DNA from: Alistipes sp.
GTDB taxonomy: Bacteria > Bacteroidota > Bacteroidia > Bacteroidales > Rikenellaceae
DNA: 64,000 nt
Direction: 5' to 3'
Assembly: GCA_020026395.1 (NCBI GenBank)
Contig: JAHHQM010000004.1
Coordinates: forward strand, 1 to 64,000
Made by a program: the position numbers and the translations under genes. Positions 54,803-64,000 of this stretch are shown here, piece by piece. How positions within the stretch are numbered: the first letter of the stretch is position 1; each line of letters begins with the position of its first letter. The notes under the pieces are model-generated. The model saw nothing but the letters and a program-made list of their open reading frames with translations. It ran no database searches and was not told the origin of the DNA.

Positions 54803-57800
54803 CGTTTGTACCATTTTTCTTTAATGTTATTGATCACCACAAAGAACAGCGGCACGAACACGATACCTGCGGTGATGGCCACCAGCATACCGAAGAACAC
54901 ACCGGTGCCGATACCCTGACGGCTGGCCGATCCGGGGCCGCTGGCAAAGATCAGCGGCAACATACCGAGGATGAAGGCCAGCGACGTCATGACGATGGGG
55001 CGGAAACGCAGACGGGCGGCGGCCACGACGGCCGACAACGTGTCGCGTCCCTTCTCGACCTCATCCTTGGCGAACTCGACGATCAAAATGGCGTTCTTGG
55101 CCACCAGACCGATCAGCATGACCAGACCGATCTGGAAGTAGATGTTGTTCTCCAAACCGCACATCCAGTTACCCACATAAGCGCCGATACCCGCAATGGG
55201 CAGCGAGAGAATCACCGCCACGGGGATCGTCCAACTCTCGTACTGCGCGGCAAGGAACAGGAATACGAAGAGCAGTGCCAGCGCCAGCACATAACCCGTC
55301 TGACCGCTCACGTGTTTCTCTTGATACGAAAGACCGCTCCACTCGACACCGATCGTCGGCGGGAGGTGCTTCTCCGCAATACGGGTAATAATGTCCATGG
55401 CCTGTCCCGAGCTGTAACCCTGCGTCGCCTCGCCCGAAATGGTCGCCGAGGTGAACATATTGAATCGGCGCAACGTACCGGGACCCGTCGTGTAGGAGGT
55501 CGTTCCGAGTGCCGTGATGGGAATCATCGCCTGATCGGCACCACGCACGAAGAACAGACCGAGGTTGTCCTGCTGGGCACGATAGGGAGCTTCGGCCTGA
55601 ATATAGACACGGTAGATACGGTTGAACATATTGAAGTCATTGACATAGACCGATCCCGTGAAGGTCTTCACGGCCGAGAAAATATCGGCCATCGGCACGC
55701 CCAGCATCTGCGCCTTGTCGCGATCGACATCGAAATAGACCTGGGGAATATCCTGCTGGATCGAAGCCGAGAGTCCGGTCAGCTCCTTGCGTTTCGAGGC
55801 CTCGTGCATCAGTGTATCGACGGCACGTTGCAGGTCGGCATAGGTTGCCGAACCGCGCGCCTCGAGCACCAACTCGAAACCACCCGACGAACCCAGACCC
55901 GGAATGACGGGCGGGGTCGAAAGGTAAACCTTGCTTTCGGGGTAGCGGTCAAGATGCTGGCGCACATGATCCATCACTTCGCGGATACTGCTGCTTTGGC
56001 GCTGATCCCACGGTTTGAGGATGACGGTCAGCTGGCTTCGCGACTGGTTCGTACCGACACGGGGACTCGAACCCGTTACATTGAGTACATATTCCACGTC
56101 CTCGCACTGACGCAGAAAATCCATCGCCCGATCCGTAATTTCGCGCGTACGTTCGAGTGTCGCGCCCTCGGGAAGTTCCAATTCGACCGTGAAATAGCCC
56201 TGATCCTCCTGCGGCATGAAGCTCTGCGGCACGACCTGATGTAACAGCCACAACACCACAAGCGTCACGCCGAACAGGGCGATCATACGACGCGAATGAC
56301 GGATGCTTCGGCGAATCATCTTTTCGTAGTAGCGGTTACCGCTACCCAACCAGATGTTGATGCGGCGGAACATCTTGTTTTTGCGTTTGCCGCTCTCAGG
56401 TTTGAGGATCAGCGCACACAAAGCGGGGGAGAGGGTCAGCGCCACGAACGTCGAGATCAACACCGACACGGCAATCGTGATGGTGAACTGACGGTACAGC
56501 TGTCCCGTGATGCCCGAAAGGAAACTTACGGGAACGAACACGGCACACAGCACCAACGACGTGGCGATAATAGCACTTCCGAGCCCCTTCATGGCCTTTT
56601 TCGTGGCATCGACGGGTGAAAGCCCCTCCTCGCTCATCGTGCGCTCTACAGCCTCGACCACGACAATGGCGTCATCGACCACAATACCGATGGCCAGGAT
56701 CAGACCCAGAAGGGTCATCATGTTCAGTGAGAATCCGAAGGCAAGCATCACGCCGAACGTACCGATCAGCGAGATGGGTACGACCACCGACGGGATCAGC
56801 GTGGCACGCCAATTCTGAAGCGAGAGGTAAACGACCAACACCACCAACAGCAATGCCTCGAAAAGCGTATGATACACCTCGTTGATCGACTCCGAGATGA
56901 ACGACGTCATATCGAACGGGATCTTGTAGGTGATGCCTTCGGGAAAGTTGCGGCTGATCTCTTCCATCTCCTTGCGCACCAGTTTGGCCACCTCGATGGC
57001 ATTTGCACCGGGCAGCATATTGATGTTCAGCACGGCGGCATTTCCGCCGTTGATACCGCTCTCGGTATTGTACGACGAAGCCTCAAGCGATACACGCGCC
57101 ACATCGCGCAGACGAATCAGCGATCCGTCGGGATTGGCACGGATGACAATCTCCTCAAATTCGCCCACCGACGACAAACGACCGCGAGCCGTGATGGGAA
57201 TCGTAATATCCAGATCGGAAATCGGCTGCTGACCCAGGACACCGGCCGCCGATTCGCGGTTCTGATCCTTGAGCGCCTTCTGCAAGTCCTGCACCGTAAG
57301 GCCGAGGTTGGCCAAGCGGTCGGGCTGCACCCAGATCTGCATGGCGTAGTAACGGCTGCCGACATTCGAGATGCTGCCGACACCCTTCACACGGCGCAAC
57401 ATATCCAATACGTTGAGCGTCGCATAGTTCGACAGGTAAATTTCGTCGTATTTCGGATCGGACGACATCAGCGTGATGGTCATCAGTCGGCTCGGCGACT
57501 GCTTCTCGACCGAGATGCCGTTCTGCACGACCTCCGCTGGAAGACGCGATTCGGCCTGCTTGACGCGGTTCTGAATTTCGACCGCCGCCAAATCGGGGTC
57601 GGTATCGATGTCGAAAGTAACCGTCAGTCCGAAACCACCCGTATTGCTGTTGGTCGATTCCATGTACAACATACCGGGCGTTCCGTTCAACTCCTGCTCG
57701 ATGGGGGTGGCAACGGCCTGCGTCACGGTCTGGGCACTTGCACCCGGATAGGAGGCCGACACACGCACCACGGGCGGGACGATCTGCGGATATTGGTCAA

Positions 57801-57897
57801 CGGGCAGCATCATGAGTCCCAGGACTCCGACGATGACGATGACCACGGACAGCACCGTCGAAAAGATCGGCCTGTCGATAAAGAAATCCAATTTCAT
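54799..57897 (-). CDS. RND multidrug efflux pump (HAE1/AcrB family)
   Basis: This is a 1032-residue inner-membrane pump of standard size. It starts MKLDFFIDRPIFSTVLSV. Proton-relay acidic residues are in GIVVDDAIVVVEAVER (TM4). Other family landmarks are QNRVKQAESRLPAEV, SFLSGITGQLYRQFTITIA, LELPEGATLERTREIT and the C-terminal FGMLVAITAGIVFVPLFFVV. It exports hydrophobic compounds using the proton gradient. It is intact, in contrast to the kdp genes upstream. Confidence 0.96.
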   Translation of the reverse strand: MKLDFFIDRPIFSTVLSVVIVIVGVLGLMMLPVDQYPQIVPPVVRVSASYPGASAQTVTQAVATPIEQELNGTPGMLYMESTNSNTGGFGLTVTFDIDTDPDLAAVEIQNRVKQAESRLPAEVVQNGISVEKQSPSRLMTITLMSSDPKYDEIYLSNYATLNVLDMLRRVKGVGSISNVGSRYYAMQIWVQPDRLANLGLTVQDLQKALKDQNRESAAGVLGQQPISDLDITIPITARGRLSSVGEFEEIVIRANPDGSLIRLRDVARVSLEASSYNTESGINGGNAAVLNINMLPGANAIEVAKLVRKEMEEISRNFPEGITYKIPFDMTSFISESINEVYHTLFEALLLVVLVVYLSLQNWRATLIPSVVVPISLIGTFGVMLAFGFSLNMMTLLGLILAIGIVVDDAIVVVEAVERTMSEEGLSPVDATKKAMKGLGSAIIATSLVLCAVFVPVSFLSGITGQLYRQFTITIAVSVLISTFVALTLSPALCALILKPESGKRKNKMFRRINIWLGSGNRYYEKMIRRSIRHSRRMIALFGVTLVVLWLLHQVVPQSFMPQEDQGYFTVELELPEGATLERTREITDRAMDFLRQCEDVEYVLNVTGSSPRVGTNQSRSQLTVILKPWDQRQSSSIREVMDHVRQHLDRYPESKVYLSTPPVIPGLGSSGGFELVLEARGSATYADLQRAVDTLMHEASKRKELTGLSASIQQDIPQVYFDVDRDKAQMLGVPMADIFSAVKTFTGSVYVNDFNMFNRIYRVYIQAEAPYRAQQDNLGLFFVRGADQAMIPITALGTTSYTTGPGTLRRFNMFTSATISGEATQGYSSGQAMDIITRIAEKHLPPTIGVEWSGLSYQEKHVSGQTGYVLALALLFVFLFLAAQYESWTIPVAVILSLPIAGIGAYVGNWMCGLENNIYFQIGLVMLIGLVAKNAILIVEFAKDEVEKGRDTLSAVVAAARLRFRPIVMTSLAFILGMLPLIFASGPGSASRQGIGTGVFFGMLVAITAGIVFVPLFFVVINNIKEKWYKR

Positions 57898-57904
57898 GTT
57901 CCGC

Positions 57905-59176
57905 TTAGTTTTGAGGGTTTCCGTTCAGAGAATCCGCTTTTTCGACCTCCGTAAAGACGGGCTCGACACGGTCGCCGGGGTTGAGTTTGTGGAAGCCCTC
58001 CACAACGATCCATTCGCCCTTAACCACACCGCGCTCGATGATGACGCGGTTGTTTACCTCGGGACCCAGCTCCACCAGTCGGCGCTCGGCCGTGCTGTCG
58101 CGGCGCACCACGAAGATATAAGCCCCGCCTTTCTCGATCATGATCGACTTGCGCGGTACGATCGTGGCATTCTCGCGGACATCGAGCAGAAGGCGCACTT
58201 TGGTGAACTGACCCGGCAGCAGGATGCGGTCGGGGTTGGCCATCTCGGCACGTACGGAGAACGTACCCGTCTGGGGATCAACCTGCGGATCGGCAAAATC
58301 GACCAGACCGCGGTAGGGGTAACGCGTATTGTCGGGCAGCGTGATGGTGATGTAGGGATCCCACTTGCGGGTCGAATCCTTCTGGCCGAGATTGACGTTA
58401 CGCGCCTTGCTCTTCAGGTAATCAAGACCCGTCATGCTGAAATCCACGCGCACCGTGTCGCTCTTCACGACGGTTGCCAAAAGCGATTTGCCGTTGGGAC
58501 CCACGAGCGTACCGATGTCGACACTGCGCTCCGAAATATAACCCGAAATGGGCGAACTTACGATCGTGTAACCGAGTGCCGTTTCGGCCTGCATCAAATC
58601 GGCCTCACTCATCTCCACCGAAGCGCGTGCGCTCTCGGCCGAAGCGATGGCGTTGTCCAGATCAAGCTGGCTGGCGGCATTCTGCTCGTAAAGCGGACGG
58701 ATACGCTCCAGGTCGCGGTCGGCTTTGAGCGACATCGACCGATCCTTGTTGAGTTGGGCACGAGCCTTGATCACACGCGCCTCATAGACCTTGGGGTCGA
58801 TGACGAACAATCGCTGTCCCTTCTTTACGTACGTACCCTCCTCGAACAACATACGCTCCAGGAAGCCCTCTACACGGGCACGGATTTCGACAAACTGCTG
58901 GGCACGGATGCGCCCCACATATTCGCCGTAAAGTTTGATATCGTCACTGCCCACCTCGGCCACACCGACCACGGGCAACAGGGGTTCTTTCTTCTCGGGG
59001 TGGAGCCACCACCAAAGACCTCCGGCCACACATGCCGAAGCGAGGACGGCAAGCATCAGAAACCAGAAATTGCGGGGCATCCGCTTCATCCATTTGGCGG
59101 TAGAGGAGCCCACTTGGCGCGAGTGTCTGCCCAGGGCGGACACGTTGCTGCCGATCTTACGATTGTTCGAATTCAT
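57905..59176 (-). CDS. RND periplasmic adaptor (membrane fusion protein)
   Basis: This is a 423-residue protein; an ATG at 59089 (MKRMPRNFWF) is an alternative start. An N-terminal membrane helix (FWFLMLAVLASACVAGGLWWW) anchors it. The lipoyl halves are YVGRIRAQQFVEIRARVEG and TIVSSPISGYISERSVDIG. A coiled-coil hairpin (about 125-185), a beta-barrel (GLVDFADPQVDPQTGTFSVRA) and a C-terminal proximal domain follow. It is the first gene of the RND operon, 7 bp before the pump. Confidence 0.94.
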   Translation of the reverse strand: MNSNNRKIGSNVSALGRHSRQVGSSTAKWMKRMPRNFWFLMLAVLASACVAGGLWWWLHPEKKEPLLPVVGVAEVGSDDIKLYGEYVGRIRAQQFVEIRARVEGFLERMLFEEGTYVKKGQRLFVIDPKVYEARVIKARAQLNKDRSMSLKADRDLERIRPLYEQNAASQLDLDNAIASAESARASVEMSEADLMQAETALGYTIVSSPISGYISERSVDIGTLVGPNGKSLLATVVKSDTVRVDFSMTGLDYLKSKARNVNLGQKDSTRKWDPYITITLPDNTRYPYRGLVDFADPQVDPQTGTFSVRAEMANPDRILLPGQFTKVRLLLDVRENATIVPRKSIMIEKGGAYIFVVRRDSTAERRLVELGPEVNNRVIIERGVVKGEWIVVEGFHKLNPGDRVEPVFTEVEKADSLNGNPQN

Positions 59177-59202
59177 AAATTTATGTGAGTAATAAACGTA
59201 GT

Positions 59203-59218
59203 CTATAAATGTTTATAG
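59203..59218. repeat. Inverted repeat upstream of the RND operon
   Basis: CTATAAA and TTTATAG flank TG. It lies 27 bp upstream of the adaptor ATG, which itself sits in a CATAAATTTATG palindrome (59174-59185). These could be repressor operators, but the AT-rich context makes chance palindromes likely. Confidence 0.3.
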
Positions 59219-59430
59219 GGGCGCAAAAGTATATAAATTTTCCAATCTCCGAATTTACGGGGGCGGGCATGGCGAAATCCAGAATAAAAAAAAAGAGATT
59301 TTCACGACTCTTTATCCTCATACATATATAAATGGTGAGAAATCTACCAAATGAACAACATTTTTCAAGCCTCGACCCCGGTTTTCGGGCTGGAGATCTG
59401 TCATTTGGGACACTTCCGCACCGATTCGTA

Positions 59431-59470
59431 CAAAAAAAAGCCCGCATCGGCTTCCGACGCGGACTTTTTG
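59431..59470 (-). terminator. Terminator of the degenerate kdp operon
   Basis: On the minus strand GTCCGCGTCGG pairs with CCGATGCGGGC, followed by a run of eight T. It stands 20 nt past the sensor kinase relic and appears intact. Confidence 0.8.
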
Positions 59471-59489
59471 AGGAGTATTTCGGGGTAAA

Positions 59490-60063
59490 TCAGACGGGCT
59501 GCGTGATGACGAAACGGGCTCCCTTGCCGATCTCGCTTTCGATGCGCAATGTACCGCCGTGCGCCTCGACGAAATCCTTCGAGATGAACAATTCGAGACC
59601 GCTTCCCTGCACCTTCGTACCGGGCACACGGAAGTAGGGTTCGAAGATGCTTTCTTGATAACGCGGGTCGATGCCCCGTCCGAAATCCTGCACATAGATT
59701 TCGAGGTGTGGTTGGTCATGCGGTTGAAATTGCGGCTCACATCCTCCAACTCGCGACTGCCTGTGAGATTCAGTTCGATGTCGTAGTTGTGGTTGGCGAT
59801 TTCGAGGATCAAATCGGTCAGCGTCTGCAACGGCTTGTTGATCGTGCGCGGCAGTTTGAAAAGGATACCGAGACCGATCAAAATACAAATACCGCCCGTA
59901 ACCGACACCCACGTCAGGGCGCGATTCAAACCCGGTTCGGCCGCGGGACTCGTGGGTTCGGTGGCGGTCAGAATATGAAGGTTCGTAATCGAAAGCGCCA
60001 CAACCAGCACGATCATGGTCACCAAGATGCTGATGGCCAGCGTTAATTTGGTTTTATGTTCAT
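59490..60063 (-). pseudogene. KdpD-associated HAMP sensor histidine kinase relic with large internal deletion
   Basis: The ATG at 60063 is followed by a missing base after two codons. The frame then encodes HKTKLTLAISILVTM, two membrane helices and a HAMP domain (LPRTINKPLQTLTDLILEIA). After NRMTNH, near 59708, the reading jumps to another frame at LEIYVQDFGRGIDPRYQ. The PAS/HisKA region and half of the ATPase are lost, roughly 300 residues by comparison with related kinases. The final G box reads GSGLELFIS instead of GSGLGLFIS. At least three lesions make it inactive. Related kinases flank kdp genes in Bacteroides. Confidence 0.85.
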
Positions 60064-60086
60064 AGTTTTGAGATTTTTCGGCAGTC

Positions 60087-61018
60087 TTACGATGCAATTA
60101 TAATCAAATCTATCTTCATCTGTGCCAAATCCCGTATAAATTTGCGATAACGTCCGATGTTGAAAAGCGTCTGGGGCATGCGCAACGTGGGCAGTCCCAT
60201 GCACACCGTCTTGATGTTCTGCTCGCGGCAGATGGTCGTAATCGCATCGGGCACACTGCGATGGGAGACCTGCACGACCTGTCCGCCGAGTTCGGTCACG
60301 AGCTTGAAGTGATTGAGCAGATGACGTTGCGACGAGAGTTTGATCTTGCCGGACGCTTCGGCAGGGGTCTGCACATAGAGCGCCACGAACGAGGTGTTGT
60401 AACGCGAGGCAAGACGGATCACACGGCGTGGGATGACGGCATTGCTGCTCACGCAGGCCAGAATCTTCTCGCTGTGAACGCTCACCGTGGGCAACACCTC
60501 TGTCTCAACCTTACGTTCGATGCGGTCGGGCACACGCTCCTTCACCTCGATGCCCGAGATGCCCATAATGTCGTCCTTGAGGCTCTCGAAGGGCTGGATA
60601 TTGATGACCGACACCACGTTGATTCCCGCATCGAGCAACTCCATGACATCCTCCCAGCGTTTGCGGTTACGGCACCCCTCGACATTGGTGTGCGCCAACT
60701 CATCGACAAACACCACCTGCGGATGACGGCGGAGGATGGCCTCGAGATCCATCTCTTCGAGCTCCCTGCCCTTGTAGAAGATCTTCTTGCGCGACAGGAT
60801 GGGAAACCCCTCCAGAAGGGCTTCCGTACCGCTTCGACCGTGCGTTTCGACATAACCGATCAGCACGTCCACTCGTCGTCGAGCATCTCATGCGCCTCCT
60901 GCAACATACGGTAGGTCTTGCCCACACCGGCAATCATGCTGATGTGGATCTTGAACTTACCGCGATGCGAGCGCTTGATCATCTCCTGGAATCGCTGGGC
61001 GTTGTTGTTTGTTTCCAT
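60087..61018 (-). pseudogene. kdpD: KdpD N-terminal (KdpD/Usp) sensor protein, frameshifted
   Basis: The ATG at 61018 starts METNNNAQRFQEMIKRSHRG and contains the KdpD Walker A region MIAGVGKTYRML. One G is missing near 60872 (expected DDGVDVLIGYVETHG), which brings a stop three codons later. The rest (VDVLIGYVETHG to the end) continues in another frame. It includes FVDELAHTN and a Usp-like domain ending KIDLIIIAS. In Bacteroidetes this short KdpD lacks a kinase domain and works with the separate histidine kinase. Only this one lesion was found, so it is the least damaged gene of the locus. Confidence 0.85.
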
Positions 61019-61024
61019 CGTTTT

Positions 61025-61555
61025 TTAGTGTGCAGCTTCGTCCAAAGCTACGGTAAGTTTCAAGACATTGATCTTCGCAGGGCCGAAAATGCCGAGGAAC
61101 GGGCGTTCGGTGTGCTGCTCAACGATCTCAAGCACCTCATCGGCCGACATCTCCCGCGCTCGACCTGCACGGCGACAGATTCGGGCATCGGGTGCGGATC
61201 AAGACCCGATCCCGATGCGGTGACCATGGCGGCGGGAACCTGCTCGCGCGTGAGATAGGGATGATGCTCAAGGAACGCTTTAATTCGAGTCTCTACCTCG
61301 TTCAGCTACTGCTTGTTGGTTGCTCCTTTATTCGAAGCACCCGATGCATCTGCCGTATAATCGACCGCCGACGGACGACCCCAGAAATAACGGTCGGAAG
61401 TAAATTTCTGACCCACATTTGCCGTACCGACCACCTCGCCGTTCAACGTCACGAGTTCGGCATTTCCGTTTTCACCGCGACCGAACATCTGGGCAAACAC
61501 CCAGCACCAACACGAAAGCAAAGGTTATACGTATGGATTTCAATAAAGTTTTCAT
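61025..61555 (-). pseudogene. kdpC: KdpC relic with frameshifts and a nonsense codon
   Basis: The ATG at 61555 starts MKTLLKSIRITFAF. Part of the membrane helix is lost with a frame change near 61500, before VFAQMFGRGENGNAELVTLN. An in-frame TAG at 61306-61308 stands where Tyr is expected (TNKQ-stop-LNEVETRI). A further frameshift and small deletion lie near 61158, after AVQVER. The C-terminus MSADEVLEIVEQHTERPFLG and INVLKLTVALDEAAH is recognisable. KdpC stabilises the KdpFABC potassium pump; this copy should be dead. Confidence 0.87.
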
Positions 61556-61569
61556 GGTTTCAAAAAGTT

Positions 61570-63502
61570 TTAAAAGAACAATCCGATCAAAAGGTCAATA
61601 AGTTTGATTCCGACAAAGGGCGCGATCAGACCGCCGACGCCGTAGATCAGCAAGTTACGGCGGAGTAGGGCGCTTGCACCGATCGGTTTGTAGCTGACGC
61701 CACGCAGTGCCAGCGGAATCAGGATCGGGATGATGATCGCATTGAAAATGATGGCCGACAGGATGGCGCTCTCGGGACTATGCAAGCCCATGATATTCAG
61801 CGGGGCAAGTTGCGGGATCGTCGCCATAAACAGCGCGGGGATGATGGCGAAATATTTGGCCACATCGTTGGCAATCGAAAAGGTCGTCAGCGTACCGCGC
61901 GTCATCAGAAGCTGCTTACCGATTTCGACAATCTCAATCAGTTTGGTGGGGTCGTTGTCCAGATCGACCATGTTGCCCGCCTCCTTGGCAGCCTGCGTAC
62001 CGCTGTTCATGGCCACACCGACATCGGCCTGCGCCAATGCGGGGGCATCGTTCGTACCGTCACCCATCATCGCCACGAGTTTTCCGGCGGCCTGCTCCTC
62101 ACGGATGTAGAGCATCTTGTCCTCGGGTTTGGCTTCGGCGATGAAATCATCCACACCTGCCTTTTCGGCAATATATTTGGCCGTCAGCGGATTATCACCC
62201 GTCACCATCACGGTCTTCACACCCATCTTACGCAGATGGGCAAAACACTCCTCGATACCGGGTTTGATGATGTCTGCAACTCGATGACACCCGCGACCTT
62301 CGAATCGACACTTACGACCAGCGGCGTACCACCGTTGCTCGTAATGCGGGTGATGATCTCCTCGGTGTGTGCGGGGAATTCGTTGCCCGCCTTCAAAACC
62401 AATGCGCGGATGGCATCAAACGCACCCTTGCGGATGTCGCATCCGTTGCTGAGGATGATTCCCGAACTCTTGGTCTCGGCCGTGAATTTCACCAAATGGG
62501 CATCGGTAGGCAACTCACTGAATTTGCAGCCCTGCTCGCGTCCCAACTCCATAATGGATTTACCCTCGGGCGTCTCATCCGAGAACGAAGCCACCATGCA
62601 GTATTCGATGAATTTCTTGCGGTCGATCTTATCCTCGGGATAGAAAGCCGTCGCCTTGCGGTTTCCGATGGCGATCGTTCCCGTCTTATCCAAAAGCAGG
62701 GTATCGACATCACCCGCCGTCTCCACGGCCTTGCCCGATTTGGTGATCACGTTGGCACGCAGGGCACGATCCATTCCCGCAATACCGATGGCCGACAGGG
62801 CACCTCCGATCGTTGTCGGTATCAGGCAGACAAACAAGGAGATGAACGCAGCAATTGAAATGGGAGTTGAAGTATAATCAGCCAGCGGTTTCAGCGTGAT
62901 GCAGACAATCATGAACACCAGCGTGAAGACTGCCAACAAGATCGTAAGGACAATTTCGTTGGGAGTTTTCTGACGACTTGCCCCTTCGACCAGCGCGATC
63001 ATCTTATCCAGAAAGCTCTCGCCCGGCTGGGTTGTCACACGCACCTTGATGCAGTCCGACAACACCTTCGTACCGCCCGTCACGGAGCTCTTGACACCGC
63101 CCGCTTCACGGATGACGGGAGCCGATTCGCCCGTGATGGCGCTCTCGTCGATGGAGGCCAGCCCCTCGATAATTTCACCGTCCGAGGGGATCACATCGCC
63201 CGCCTCGCAGACGAAAATATCGCCCTTGTGGAGTTGCGAACTGCTCACCGTGCGAATCTCGCCGCCGACCAGTTTTCGGGCGGGCGTATCCTCACGGGTA
63301 CGGCGCAAGCTGTCGGCCTGAGCCTTTCCGCGTGCCTCGGCGATCGCTTCGGCGAAGTTGGCGAAAAGCAACGTGAGAAAGAGTATGACAAATACCAAGA
63401 AATTATAGATGAACGATCCGTATTCCGCAGTGAATGCCGACAGGATCGACACCACGAGCATAATGACCGTCGAAATTTCAACGGCAAACATGATGGGGTT
63501 CG
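61570..63502 (-). pseudogene. kdpB: KdpB potassium-transporting ATPase relic, truncated start and frameshift
   Basis: The N-terminal about 40 residues are gone; similarity starts at NPIMFAVEISTVIMLVV, directly fused to kdpA sequence near 63500. The P-type ATPase core remains, including LASIDESAITGESAPV and the phosphorylation site LLLDKTGTIAIGNRKA. A missing G near 62274 breaks the frame between VAGVIELQ and the expected DIIKPGIEE. The rest (MGVKTVMVTGDNPLTAKYIA, MMGDGTNDAPALAQADVG and the C-terminal helices) is in a second frame. KdpB hydrolyses ATP to drive potassium uptake; this copy is inactive. Confidence 0.9.
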
Positions 63503-64000
63503 ACCGACCATCAATCCGCTGATAAACACCGCGATGATGATGAACGTGAAGTAATTGAGCCAACCCACACCAACACCGCCGAACCACGTGTTAATCTGCA
63601 TGTTGAGCATCTCAATGAGGTTCGATGCGGGCATCGTCGAATCGTGCATACCGTTGACCGATCCGTTTGAAGTGACGGTCGTGACGACGCTCCACAATCC
63701 CGTGGCAGCCGCACTCAGGCGCACCTCTTTGCCTTTCATCGCTCCGTCTTGCGAAATACCCATCTCGGCGATGCGGGGATTTCCGCCCATCTCGGTCGAT
63801 ACATTGACCGTAACGCCTACGAGGAAAGCGAACAACATCACGCAATAGATACTGTAACCCAACTTCTTACGACCGACATAGAATCCGAAAGCAAGTGCCA
63901 TAGCCATCGGGATGATCAGGATTGACCGCACTCGACCATATTCGAAAAGTAGGTGGGGTTCTCCAACGGATGGACGGCATTCGCACCGAAATAACCACCG
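63495..64000 (-). pseudogene. kdpA: KdpA potassium channel subunit relic, frameshifted, 3' part deleted, runs off window
   Basis: The window edge is inside kdpA (GGYFGANAVHPLENPTYFSN). A base is missing after NMVE near 63940, and the frame changes before SILIIPMAMALAFGF. The sequence then reads normally through MKGKEVRLSAAATGLWSVVT, including the selectivity-type TVTSNGSVNGMHDS. It stops at VFISGLMVGRTP, where roughly 150 C-terminal residues are missing and kdpB begins. KdpA forms the potassium channel of the Kdp pump; this copy cannot. Confidence 0.88.

Noticed and set aside
53486..54919. Long plus-strand ORFs opposite the RND efflux genes (also 57812-59188)
   Set aside because: They are antisense shadows. 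The minus-strand genes have complete domains, overlapping starts and a terminator.
59490..64000. Sequencing error as the sole cause of the broken kdp genes
   Set aside because: Deletions of hundreds of bases, a nonsense substitution and a G-box mutation coexist with the single-base losses, and flanking long genes are intact. Single-base cases still deserve read support.
1..64000. CRISPR array, prophage, rRNA or tRNA genes
   Set aside because: No regularly spaced repeats, phage structural genes or tRNA/rRNA-like sequence were seen on either strand.

Overview
This window looks like chromosome of a gut Bacteroidales bacterium, most likely Rikenellaceae/Alistipes-like. That placement is an inference from TAnnTTTG-type -7 promoter boxes, many Bacteroidetes-style lipoproteins (BACON, DUF4988/PL29-N-like and FISUMP-type domains), a menaquinone operon, Bacteroidetes-type FtsX permease operons and the general codon usage. 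No tRNA, rRNA, CRISPR array, SusC/SusD pair or intact mobile element was seen.

Layout. 0-0.4 kb: two tandem promoter-hairpin-U-tract units that look like small RNA genes. 0.4-9 kb: an accessory stretch with a YgbA-family protein, a two-lobed aspartyl protease, a CAT-fold acetyltransferase, an AT-rich leucine-rich-repeat lipoprotein, and a large FISUMP lipoprotein preceded by a clear cobalamin riboswitch. 9.2-11.9 kb: an unknown secreted protein, a broken histidine ammonia-lyase gene (hutH), and an AT-rich scar that looks like conjugative-element debris. 12-22.4 kb: a TolC / membrane-fusion protein / three FtsX-type permeases / one ATPase export operon. 22.6-28.3 kb: menaquinone operon menF-D-B-C-E. 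28.4-34 kb: secreted C1 peptidase, secreted DNA/RNA endonuclease, TRIC-type channel, RluA-type pseudouridine synthase and a truncated MATE transporter. 34.3-36.8 kb: NtrC-type sigma54 activator and its kinase. 37.0-37.2 kb: a strong promoter and terminator enclosing a roughly 200-nt non-coding transcript, possibly 6S-like.

37.3-46.8 kb is a complete glycerol-3-phosphate module: divergent glpR, then glpA-B-C (anaerobic dehydrogenase), glpT (antiporter), glpQ (lipoprotein phosphodiesterase) and an outer-membrane porin. This would carry glycerophosphodiesters from porin to GlpQ, GlpT and GlpABC, with electrons passing to menaquinone made by the men operon. 46.9-48.7 kb: two different L,D-transpeptidase-type enzymes. 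49.1-53.3 kb: two lipoproteins plus a NarL-type regulator and a TPR histidine kinase. 53.4-59.2 kb: an intact RND tripartite efflux operon (outer-membrane lipoprotein, pump, adaptor).

59.5-64 kb is a kdp potassium-transport operon in advanced decay. Every gene (kdpA, kdpB, kdpC, kdpD and the downstream sensor kinase) carries one or more frameshifts, a nonsense codon or a large internal deletion. One deletion joins the middle of kdpA to kdpB. Together with the hutH and MATE relics, this suggests recent local gene loss next to otherwise intact genes.
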